Positions 37,193 to 44,452 of a DNA stretch of 57,508 nucleotides are shown one piece after another. Each line of letters opens with the position of its first letter. Position 1 is the first letter of the stretch. The DNA is from Ligaoa zhengdingensis. Lineage in GTDB: Bacteria; Bacillota; Clostridia; Oscillospirales; Ruminococcaceae. The stretch lies in assembly GCF_014384885.1 (NCBI RefSeq), contig NZ_JACRST010000017.1, forward strand, positions 1 through 57,508, read 5' to 3'. The notes beneath the pieces are model-generated. The model was not told where the DNA came from. It did no database searches and saw only the letters and a program-made list of their open reading frames with translations. The position numbers were made by a program, and so were the translations under genes.

Positions 37193-39475
37193 TTATTTTG
37201 CCTCGCTATCGGGCTTGCTATCAGGCTTTCCGGATTTTCCCGCGGCCTCCGTCCCTTCCGGCTCCACTTTGGGGGCCGCTTTTTTGCGGGGCTTACGCGC
37301 GGGTTTTTCCGCTGTTTTCGGTGCGGTCTCGGCTGCGGCCGTCTCCGGCGCGGCCTTTTTCCTCACCGGGGCCTTGCGCGGCTTGGCCGCAGGTTTGGGC
37401 GCCTCCGCCTCCAAAACAGCCTCTGCCTTGACCGCCTTCGCCGCGGCGGCATCCTCCGTTTTGGGCTTAGCGGGGCGGTCGCGCTTGGCGGGCGCTTTCT
37501 TTTCGGGCTTCTCTTCGGCCGTTTCGGCGTTCTTCTTGGCCGGCTTCACGGCGGCTTTGCCCTTCTTCTTGGTGTGTTTTCTGCGTCCGGGTACCGCCTT
37601 AAAGAACAGGCAGGAGAGCGGCGGCACCTGGAATTCAATCGACTGCTCAAAGCCGTGCATCTCGATATCCTCGACCGGCACCGGTTCGTTCAGCCTACCC
37701 TCGCCACCGAACGCCACATCGTCGGTATTCAGCACTTCCTGGTATTTGGCCGCGTCTGGAACGCCGATGCGGTAAGCCGTGCGGCCCACCGGGCAGAAGT
37801 TGCACAGCACCACAACCTCGTTGCCCTTCTCGTCGATCCGGCGGAAGCTGACGATGTTCTGGGCGTGGTCGTCGTGCGAAATCCACTGGAAGCCGTCCCA
37901 ACTGTCCTCCACCTGCCACATGCAGGGATTGTCGAGGTAGAAATGGTTGATCGTCCGGACAAAATCGTGCATCTTGCGGTGCTTTTCAAAATCGAACAGG
38001 TTCCAATCCAGCTCGGTCTGGTAGTTCCACTCGTTGAACTGGGCGAATTCCTGGCCCATGAACAGCAGCTTTTTGCCCGGATGCGCCATCATATAGCCGA
38101 GGAACGCGCGCATCCCCGCGAACTTCTGATCGTATTCGCCCGGCATCTTGTTGATGAGCGAGCACTTGCCGTACACCACCTCGTCGTGTGAGATGGGCAG
38201 GATAAAGTTCTCAGAGAATGCATAGAACATGCTGAAGGTGAGCTTGTCGTGGTTGTAGGCGCGGTAGATCGGGTCGAGCGAGGTGTAGGCCAGCATATCG
38301 TTCATCCAGCCCATGTTCCATTTGAAGTTGAAGCCCAGGCCTCCCACCATCGGGGGCTTGGTCACCAGCGGCCAAGAGGTGGATTCCTCCGCAATCATCA
38401 GCGCCGACGGGTGCTCAGTGAGCACCGCTGTGTTGAGCTTCTGCAAAAATGCCACGGCCTCCAGGTTCTCCTTGCCGCCGTTGACGTTGGGGGTCCACTG
38501 CCACTGTTCCCGCCCGTAATCGAGATAGAGCATGGACGCCACCGCGTCCACGCGGATACCGTCCATGTGGTACTGCTCCACCCAAAACATCGCGGACGAA
38601 ATCAGGAAGGAGAGCACCTCGTTGCGCCCGTAGTCGAAAATGCGGGTGCCCCACTGCTCATGCTCGCGCTTCTGCGGGTCGGAGTATTCGTAGCAATATC
38701 CCCCGTCGTATTCATACAGCCCGTAGGCATCCTTGGGAAAATGCCCGGGTACCCAGTCCATGATGACGCCCAGGTCCGCCTGGTGGCACTGGTCGATGAA
38801 GTACATCAGATCCTGCGGGGTGCCATAGCGGGAGGTCGGCGCGAAATAGCCGGTGACCTGATACCCCCATGAGCCGTCGAACGGGTATTCGGTGATGGGC
38901 ATGATCTCCAGGTGGGTGTAGCCCATATCCTTGGCGTAGGGGATGAGCTCCTCAGCCATCTTGCGGTAGTCGAATTGGGCGCCATCCTCATAGGTGCGCC
39001 AGGAACCCAGATGGACCTCGTAGATGTTCATCGGACTGTGGTAGATGTTGAGCCCCTGCTTTTTGGCGTACCAGGCATCGTCGCCCCAGCTGTAACCGGA
39101 GATATCCACAAACTTGGATGCAGTACCCGGCCGCGTCTCGGCGTGGAAAGCATAGGGATCGGCCTTATAGATCTCTCTGCCGTCCGCGGCGGTGATACAA
39201 TATTTATAGTTGTCGTAAACCTTGACCCCCGGAACAAATACTTCCCACACGCCGTTGTCGCTGATGCGCTGCATGGGGTTTGCTTCCGGCTTCCAATCGT
39301 TGAAATCGCCTGTTACCGAAACCGCCCTGGCGTTGGGCGCCCAGGTGCGGAAAATCGCCCCGGTGCTTCTCCCCTGTTTATGCGGATGCGCCCCCAAATA
39401 TTCATAAGTCTTATAGTTCGTCCCTTGATGAAACAGGTACAGCGGCAGGTTCTCTTTTTTTACTGTTTTGGCCAT
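37193..39475 (-). CDS. glgB: 1,4-alpha-glucan branching enzyme with a basic, Ala/Pro-rich C-terminal tail
   Basis: 760 residues from ATG 39475, chosen because AAAGGAGG is 9 nt upstream. The N-terminal CBM48 (FRTWAPNARAVSVTGDFNDW) is followed by a GH13 barrel with HPxS-like region, nucleophile Asp in MDGIRVDAVASM, acid Glu in LMIAEESTSWP and the SHDEVVYGK motif with the transition-state Asp. The C-terminal beta domain ends near 629. The last 131 residues are Lys/Ala/Pro/Glu-rich (such as KKKGKAAVKPAKK and PARKPRKKAAPK), disordered and not part of usual GlgB. It introduces alpha-1,6 branches in glycogen. It is the first gene of the operon. Confidence 0.95.
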   Translation of the reverse strand: MAKTVKKENLPLYLFHQGTNYKTYEYLGAHPHKQGRSTGAIFRTWAPNARAVSVTGDFNDWKPEANPMQRISDNGVWEVFVPGVKVYDNYKYCITAADGREIYKADPYAFHAETRPGTASKFVDISGYSWGDDAWYAKKQGLNIYHSPMNIYEVHLGSWRTYEDGAQFDYRKMAEELIPYAKDMGYTHLEIMPITEYPFDGSWGYQVTGYFAPTSRYGTPQDLMYFIDQCHQADLGVIMDWVPGHFPKDAYGLYEYDGGYCYEYSDPQKREHEQWGTRIFDYGRNEVLSFLISSAMFWVEQYHMDGIRVDAVASMLYLDYGREQWQWTPNVNGGKENLEAVAFLQKLNTAVLTEHPSALMIAEESTSWPLVTKPPMVGGLGFNFKWNMGWMNDMLAYTSLDPIYRAYNHDKLTFSMFYAFSENFILPISHDEVVYGKCSLINKMPGEYDQKFAGMRAFLGYMMAHPGKKLLFMGQEFAQFNEWNYQTELDWNLFDFEKHRKMHDFVRTINHFYLDNPCMWQVEDSWDGFQWISHDDHAQNIVSFRRIDEKGNEVVVLCNFCPVGRTAYRIGVPDAAKYQEVLNTDDVAFGGEGRLNEPVPVEDIEMHGFEQSIEFQVPPLSCLFFKAVPGRRKHTKKKGKAAVKPAKKNAETAEEKPEKKAPAKRDRPAKPKTEDAAAAKAVKAEAVLEAEAPKPAAKPRKAPVRKKAAPETAAAETAPKTAEKPARKPRKKAAPKVEPEGTEAAGKSGKPDSKPDSEAK

Positions 39476-39608
39476 TGGAAACATACCTCCTTTGAAAACT
39501 TGGCCACTGTCGAAGGACATCTCCGCCCGAATTGGAACGAAGGTTTTCCCCCTCCGATGGTTTCTACACCAATCATAGCATCAAACCGGCCTCTTTTCAA
39601 GTATTAAT

Positions 39609-39638
39609 TGTATAACACTTGTAAAACCGGCCTTGCAA
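39609..39638 (-). promoter_or_regulatory. Candidate promoter of the glg operon
   Basis: Minus strand TTGCAA (39638-39633), 18-bp spacer, TATACA (39614-39609), about 130 nt upstream of glgB. The stretch 39,640-39,960 is AT-rich and holds no gene that I can support; it is the largest AT-rich island in the chromosomal part. Confidence 0.45.
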
Positions 39639-39971
39639 CCGATTGGTAATTTAGTTTAATTGCACAAATATGTTAATTTTTTCTGAACGGATTGTTGGAT
39701 TTTTCTTCCATTTTTCGCATAAAATCTAGTATAACAAGTTTGATCGGTCGAAAAGGAGCGAACCAGCCGCGCGAAAAAACGTGTTTTTGCACAAAATATG
39801 TATATTATTATTGTGAATTATATTGGAAAAATTCTCCTCACACATTTTCCTTTTAACAACCCTTACAAGCATTTTTCCTATATACTATCTATATTTGCTA
39901 TATTCATCTCGGGATATCCCCCTGTCAGCCCCAAAACAAACAAAATTTTTAGCCTATCTCAGCGAAAAAGG

Positions 39972-39999
39972 CCCGGCCGTGGTATCCCCCACAGCCGGG
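39972..39999 (-). terminator. Terminator after the alpha-hydroxy-acid oxidase gene
   Basis: CCCGGCTGTGG and CCACGGCCGGG pair as an 11-bp stem with one bulge-like mismatch and are followed by CCTTTTTC on the minus strand, 8 nt past the stop of the oxidase gene. Confidence 0.8.
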
Positions 40000-40007
40000 T
40001 CTTCGTT

Positions 40008-41024
40008 TTAAAGCCAAACCATATCGCGGCCGATGTCGGAGAGCCGGTTGGCGCCCGCCATCGCCATCGTTTCGGCGAGCTCGCCGCCCACCTTTTCCGC
40101 ATAGAGCACGGCGCCCGCTGCGCCGCCGCCGTACACCGCTGTGACGAACGGCCGGCCGATCAGCGCCGCGTCCGCGCCGAGGGCCAGCACCTTGAACACA
40201 TCCAGTCCAGTGCGGATACCCCCGTCGATAAAAATTTTCATGCGACCCTGCACCGCCTGCGCGATTTCGGGCAACACCTCCACGGTGGCCGGCGTCTGGT
40301 CGAGCACCCGTCCGCCGTGGTTGGACACCACGATGCCGTAGGCCCCAGCTTCCAGCGCCTTGAGCGCGCCCCGCACCGTCATGATCCCCTTGACCACGAC
40401 CGGCAGCCGGGTGGAGGCCACCACCTCGCCCAGCTCGGTCACCGTCTTGGGCGACACCGGGGTGGGCACATTTTTGAGCAGCGCCAGACCCGAGGCGTCC
40501 ACATCGGTTGCTACAGCAATTGCGCCCGCCGCCTCGGCCATGCGGATTTTCTCCTTCATCAACCCCACATCCCACGGCTTCACCGTGGGGATGCCGACGC
40601 CGCCCGCGTTCCTGATCGATTCGAGCGCGCCGCCGTACACCTGTGGGTCGATGCCGTCGCCGGTGAACGCCGCAATCCCTGCGGAGCAGCAGCCCTCCAC
40701 CAGCTCGGCGTTATAGCTCAGGTCGTCGTGCAGGTGGCCGTAATGCAGCTTCATCGCGCCGATCGGGGCGGCGAACACCGGATAGCGGAAGGTGCGGCCA
40801 AACAGCTCCACCGAAGTATCGGTGGGCTCGCCGTCATACAAGGTATCGAGGTTGATCTTGATCTCCTGCAATTTTTCAAAGTTGCGGCGGAACACGCCTC
40901 CAGTCCCCTTGCCGCCCGGCCCCGGGATCTTATTTTTGCATGCCGCACCGTTGCATTCCGGGCAGGCCAGGCAGTAGCCGTCCATATTTTTTCTCGCTTG
41001 TTCCAACAGTTCCGTGTAGGTCAT
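40008..41024 (-). CDS. FMN-dependent alpha-hydroxy-acid oxidizing protein
   Basis: 338 residues from ATG 41024; an in-frame ATG 21 nt upstream is also possible. It has the FMN-dependent TIM barrel of the lactate/glycolate oxidase family: VFAAPIGAM, LPVVVKGIMTVRGALKALEAGA with FMN Lys, SNHGGRVLDQ with the base-pair His and substrate Arg, and FIDGGIRTGLDVFKVLALGA. The N-terminus carries an unusual Cys cluster (YCLACPECNGAACKNK), found in a clostridial subgroup and possibly metal or iron-sulfur binding. It probably oxidises lactate or a similar 2-hydroxy acid. It diverges from an Rrf2-type regulator. Confidence 0.88.
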   Translation of the reverse strand: MTYTELLEQARKNMDGYCLACPECNGAACKNKIPGPGGKGTGGVFRRNFEKLQEIKINLDTLYDGEPTDTSVELFGRTFRYPVFAAPIGAMKLHYGHLHDDLSYNAELVEGCCSAGIAAFTGDGIDPQVYGGALESIRNAGGVGIPTVKPWDVGLMKEKIRMAEAAGAIAVATDVDASGLALLKNVPTPVSPKTVTELGEVVASTRLPVVVKGIMTVRGALKALEAGAYGIVVSNHGGRVLDQTPATVEVLPEIAQAVQGRMKIFIDGGIRTGLDVFKVLALGADAALIGRPFVTAVYGGGAAGAVLYAEKVGGELAETMAMAGANRLSDIGRDMVWL

Positions 41025-41057
41025 TTCGTCACATCCAATTCCCATACTTTTATTTTC

Positions 41058-41086
41058 ATTGTACTATGCCGCCCGGCATCTTTCAA
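41058..41086 (-). promoter_or_regulatory. Oxidase promoter with a palindrome in the spacer
   Basis: Minus strand TTGAAA (41086-41081), 17-bp spacer, TACAAT (41063-41058). The spacer contains a perfect palindrome ATGCCG-CC-CGGCAT (41066-41079). A protein bound there would block RNA polymerase. The upstream regulator gene is the first candidate to bind it. Confidence 0.7.
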
Positions 41087-41138
41087 CCAGAATTCGCCCG
41101 CAAGTCACTTTCCCCGGCTTTCGCGCCGTTCTCCCGAC

Positions 41139-41167
41139 TTGCGCAGGGCCGCCCTCCATGTTATACT
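41139..41167 (+). promoter_or_regulatory. Promoter of the Rrf2-type gene
   Basis: TTGCGC (41139-41144), 17-bp spacer, TATACT (41162-41167) with TGT before it. It lies 85 nt upstream of the regulator start codon. The interval to the oxidase promoter on the other strand is 53 bp. Confidence 0.55.
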
Positions 41168-41252
41168 AATACGGTAGGGGTGCCGGTTGGCCCGGTCTTC
41201 CCCGTTGTGCGTGAGAAAGCGCGCCTTTAGAGTCTATTGTGGAGGATTGCAT

Positions 41253-41684
41253 ATGAAAATGTCCACCAAAGGGCGCTACGGACTGCGCCTGATGCTCGAT
41301 CTCGCGATGAACAGCGGCAGCCGCCCGGTTGCACTCAAGGATGTCGCCGCCCGGCAGGAGATCAGCGAGAAATATCTGGAACAGATCATCATCCGGCTTT
41401 CGCGCGCGGGTCTGGTGCGCGGAACCCGGGGTGCGCGCGGCGGCTATGTGCTGGCCCGCGACCCACAGGAGATCACAGTGGGGGATATTCTTCGTGCGGT
41501 GGAGGGCAGCCTCTCCCCGGTGGATTGTGCGGATTGCGCGGGCGGCCCGGTCTGTGACCGCGCGGATAGCTGTATGACCATCGATTTGTGGCGGGAAATG
41601 CGGCAGGCGTTGGAGGATGTGGTGGACAATCGCACCCTCGCCGATCTGATCGCTCAGCGTCCACAGGCAAAAAATGAGACATAA
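41253..41684 (+). CDS. Rrf2/IscR-type transcriptional regulator
   Basis: 143 residues from ATG 41253 with GGAGG upstream. The winged helix begins MKMSTKGRYGLRLMLDLAM; RQEISEKYLEQIIIRLSRAGLVRGTRGARGGYVLAR is the recognition helix and wing. A Cys cluster follows (CADCAGGPVCDRADSC, near residues 90-107) at the position of the IscR [2Fe-2S] ligands, so it may sense iron-sulfur status or redox. It is divergently arranged from the oxidase, and a palindrome in the oxidase promoter is a possible target. Alone it could be a general iron-sulfur regulator; cysteine desulfurase genes are not next to it here. Confidence 0.88.
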   Translation: MKMSTKGRYGLRLMLDLAMNSGSRPVALKDVAARQEISEKYLEQIIIRLSRAGLVRGTRGARGGYVLARDPQEITVGDILRAVEGSLSPVDCADCAGGPVCDRADSCMTIDLWREMRQALEDVVDNRTLADLIAQRPQAKNET

Positions 41685-41725
41685 AACTTCGTGTACCTGT
41701 GTTCACCACGAAATTTTGCATAGAG

Positions 41726-41759
41726 AAAGCGCCGGATGAAAAGTTCCATCCGGCGCTTT
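41726..41759. terminator. Bidirectional terminator between rrf2 and the DUF3810 gene
   Basis: AAAGCGCCGGATG and CATCCGGCGCTTT form a perfect 13-bp stem with an 8-nt loop. It serves the plus-strand regulator and the minus-strand DUF3810 gene. Confidence 0.9.
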
Positions 41760-41768
41760 ACTTTGTCT

Positions 41769-42947
41769 TTAAGCGTTTTCGCGGTACAGCGCGAGCAGCA
41801 GGTCGACCATCCGGCCGTAACTCTGCACCCCATCATGCTGGTCGTTCGCCTTTAAATAGGCGTCGTTGACACTGTTGGACACCGTGCTGATCACCGTGTC
41901 GTCAAACTGCCGCCAATAGGCGGAGTCCACCGTCAAATCCAGCCGCACCCCTTCGCTGTAGCTCTGAATCAATTCACGGTACCGGTCCTGATCCACCCGG
42001 TAAAGTTGATTGCCCGCATATACCAGCGCCAGCATGGTGCCGCTGTAGCGAAACTCGACGCTGTCCGAGCACATGCAGGCGAGGTATGCAATAAAGTTTG
42101 CCTCGTCCTCCCGCATGAACCCCCTCAGATGGGAGAGCTCATGGCACATGGTCGCGGGGATGGTGTACTCAGTACAGGCCACGTTTACATTGGCTTCCAT
42201 TGTGAATGGGCAGTAGACCCCTGTCAGCTGGGTGCGCGACATAAACCCGGAAAACAGCACCCGCTTCACCGGGGGATAGTACCCCTCCAGCACAGGATAC
42301 TGGGCGGCCAATGTCTTCATGGCGCTGCGTGCCTGATCGGAAACTGCGCGATATCCCTCGTGGAACACCGCCGGAGTGCCATCCTCGCCCAGGTTTGTAA
42401 TCTGTGCGCGCAGCTCGTTGGCCTCCTGGGCGAGGTCGCAGCACAGGGCGGCGAGCTCGTCCGCTGTGGAAGGACGGATTTCCAACCCACTGTAGCGGCT
42501 GAACGGAGAGCGGTAATAGTTGACCCCGCACAACAGGGTAAATACAAAATAACCCGCGCTCGCCAGGCAGAGCAGACGGAAACCCACCCATCCGGCGAAG
42601 GCTGCGCGATATCCTTTCCTTCGGATGAGCCCGCGCACAAACCACACGATCACGCCAACCGTCAACAGGACCAGGGCGATGATTCCAAACTCCAACAGGG
42701 AGAATGGCAGTAGGCCGGTCACCCGGCTCAACCCGTTGGAAACCCAGCGGTAAACGCCCAGTGCAAACACCTGTTCGGCAAGTTCAGGGGTATTTTTAGC
42801 AAGCCACGACATCAGCAGCGCTACTGGGAACAGCACCAATAGCCAGCTGATCGGGGGAATTTTCCGGCGCGGGGGCTTCCGCTGTTCAACACAAACACCC
42901 GCTGCCGCCGTCCCGCTTAGGGCGGCGCTTCTCTCCCGCCCCCTCAT
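41769..42947 (-). CDS. DUF3810 membrane protein with HExxH motif
   Basis: 392 residues. Three N-terminal helices (about 28-48, 80-110, 125-145) are followed by an extracellular or periplasm-facing domain. It carries MCHELSHLRGFMREDEANFIAYLACM, with HELSH as a zinc-metallopeptidase HExxH and E in the EDEAN segment as likely third ligand. This is characteristic of the DUF3810 family. A membrane protease role is probable from the motif but unproven. The start is coupled to the Smr gene by a 4-nt overlap. The upstream frame has an arginine-rich start; an internal start is possible. Confidence 0.82.
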   Translation of the reverse strand: MRGRERSAALSGTAAAGVCVEQRKPPRRKIPPISWLLVLFPVALLMSWLAKNTPELAEQVFALGVYRWVSNGLSRVTGLLPFSLLEFGIIALVLLTVGVIVWFVRGLIRRKGYRAAFAGWVGFRLLCLASAGYFVFTLLCGVNYYRSPFSRYSGLEIRPSTADELAALCCDLAQEANELRAQITNLGEDGTPAVFHEGYRAVSDQARSAMKTLAAQYPVLEGYYPPVKRVLFSGFMSRTQLTGVYCPFTMEANVNVACTEYTIPATMCHELSHLRGFMREDEANFIAYLACMCSDSVEFRYSGTMLALVYAGNQLYRVDQDRYRELIQSYSEGVRLDLTVDSAYWRQFDDTVISTVSNSVNDAYLKANDQHDGVQSYGRMVDLLLALYRENA

Positions 42948-43288
42948 AGCAACACGATGGTCACGCCATGGTTTTGGCGGTTGTAGTCGATATCCCGCGC
43001 CATCTGCGGACAGCGCTCAACGATCAGCCGTGCAGAAGCGTCGAATGGTGAAAAGTCCTCCCCCTTTACATACGCCTTGATCTGCCCCGCAGACCGCTTT
43101 TGCTGGAGTACCCGCTGCACATCCGCCTTGATGGCCCCTCCCGTTCCGCTGCTGCCGTATCCGTGAATCACCTTTGCCACGGTATAGCCCGCGGACTTTG
43201 CATTGCGCAAACTCTGATTGAGCCGGGCGCGCGCCACGTCCACCGTGGGGCGGCCGCTTTCGATGTTGATAATTTGACATCCTGCCAT
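42944..43288 (-). CDS. Small Smr-domain protein
   Basis: 114 residues. The core IINIESGRPTVDVARARLNQSLRNAK with VIHGYGSSGTGGAIKADVQRVL contains the HGxGxGxLK-type Smr motif (here HGYGSSGTGGAIK). Stand-alone Smr proteins are nicking endonucleases or RNA nucleases of mRNA quality control; MutS2 carries the domain at its C-terminus. Here it is stand-alone, with a C-terminal extension of about 30 residues. It is co-transcribed with the DUF3810 gene. Confidence 0.85.
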   Translation of the reverse strand: MAGCQIINIESGRPTVDVARARLNQSLRNAKSAGYTVAKVIHGYGSSGTGGAIKADVQRVLQQKRSAGQIKAYVKGEDFSPFDASARLIVERCPQMARDIDYNRQNHGVTIVLL

Positions 43289-43443
43289 TGCCGAACACCT
43301 GCCCTTTTGGAATCAAAATTGCCATTCTAGGACTGCGATACCATGAACACAAAGCATAAAGGCATTCATTGCGCCTATCAGCCGGAGCGCTGGAAAGGCG
43401 CAAATGGCCTGCGCATCACCGGTATTATGGTAGCTTTGCAGTC

Positions 43444-43472
43444 ATTATACCATAAAGCGGACTAGAATGTTA
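43444..43472 (-). promoter_or_regulatory. Promoter of the Smr-DUF3810 operon
   Basis: Minus strand TAACAT (43472-43467), 17 bp, TATAAT (43449-43444) with an extended TGG. It gives a leader of about 150 nt before the Smr start. The leader 43289-43443 contains GCGC-rich inverted pieces but I recognise no riboswitch. Nothing else is visible up to 43586. Confidence 0.55.
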
Positions 43473-43586
43473 TGGCAATTAATTTCCAATTTGCGGAATG
43501 GATGGACGGCCAAATTTTTCACGTTTCAACAAAATTCATTTCAATACAACAAGTATTTGTTTTGTTCTGCATTACGTTTCGTTGTT

Positions 43587-43832
43587 TTATTTTTCTCCGC
43601 TCAGTTCCTGGATGCAAGACTTGCAGATCATCTTCTCTTTGATGGGGCTCAGTTCCTGATCCGATCCGCAGATAACGCACCGCTCGCTCTTCTTGTGAAG
43701 CGTCACCTGGCCGTGCTCCAAATGAATTTCCAGAGGCTCTCTGTCCTGGAGGCCGATTTCCTCTCGCAGCTCACGTGGCAGCACAATTCTACCTAATTCG
43801 TCTACTTTTCTAGTCCAACATTTTCCCGTCAT
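43587..43832 (-). CDS. AbrB/SpoVT-type regulator with C-terminal zinc ribbon
   Basis: 81 residues from ATG 43832 (GGGAG upstream). Residues 5-50 are the swapped-hairpin DNA-binding fold (RKVDELGRIVLPRELREEIGL with DREPLEIHLEHGQVTLHK). Residues 52-75 hold CVICGS...MICKSC, a C4 zinc ribbon. This AbrB-plus-ribbon form is common in Clostridia. AbrB-type proteins act as tetrameric transition-state regulators of stationary phase or sporulation. It is monocistronic with a very strong promoter at 44001-44029 and a leader of about 165 nt. Confidence 0.88.
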   Translation of the reverse strand: MTGKCWTRKVDELGRIVLPRELREEIGLQDREPLEIHLEHGQVTLHKKSERCVICGSDQELSPIKEKMICKSCIQELSGEK

Positions 43833-44000
43833 TGGGGCCCAACTCCCTTCTGTATGTTTAAAAGCCTCGTCACTCGCAACGTTTTTCTCTCCGGCACCTC
43901 CGCTCAATGCAGGTACAGGGCGGGCGGAAACAAAACGCGTTTCTTGGTTTTTCGCAGAGCGGCCAGGTCTGCGAATCGACAGAAATTGTAAAACATTTAC

Positions 44001-44029
44001 ATAATATCCCACAATCCAAAGATTGTCAA
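44001..44029 (-). promoter_or_regulatory. Strong promoter of the AbrB-type gene
   Basis: Minus strand TTGACA (44029-44024), exactly 17 bp, TATTAT (44006-44001). It is almost consensus for the main sigma factor. The interval 44,030-44,348 to the ppdK terminator contains AT-rich sequence and no supportable gene. Confidence 0.8.
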
Positions 44030-44348
44030 TTCAGTTTTTGGTTTGTTTTCCAAAATGTTACTTTTTTGTGTAAATTCATTTACTTATTTGGTTATTTGAG
44101 TCGATGATTATACTATTTGTTTATATTTTTGCCTTTTTGTCCTTTTTTGACGGACGAAAACCATAGGATTGTTTGCGAGCATCCTGCGATATCCCCAAGG
44201 GCTCTTTTCGGCCTTGATGCCGGGGTAGGCAACTGTAGGTACTGTAAAGTGTTGGGCTGCGGGCTATTTCGCCCTGTTTTTCAATTTTGCCGAGCTTATC
44301 TGTCCACCGTGAATGGACATTCGCCAAAAATCGCCCCGCATGTTACAC

Positions 44349-44399
44349 AAAAAGAGCGCGACACCTCAAATCCCAGGATTTGGACATCGCGCTCTTTTT
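44349..44399. terminator. Terminator downstream of ppdK
   Basis: Outer stem AAAAAGAGCGCGA/TCGCGCTCTTTTT (13 bp) encloses an inner stem CAAATCC/GGATTTG. It is 54 nt past the ppdK stop and T-rich on both strands. Confidence 0.9.
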
Positions 44400-44452
44400 C
44401 ACTTTAGCTGTTCACATCAGAGCACTGCGACCCCGATACTGTAAGCCTTTGA

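Noticed and set aside
43289..43443. Riboswitch in the leader of the Smr gene
   Set aside because: Some GC-rich inverted pieces occur but no known consensus could be matched.
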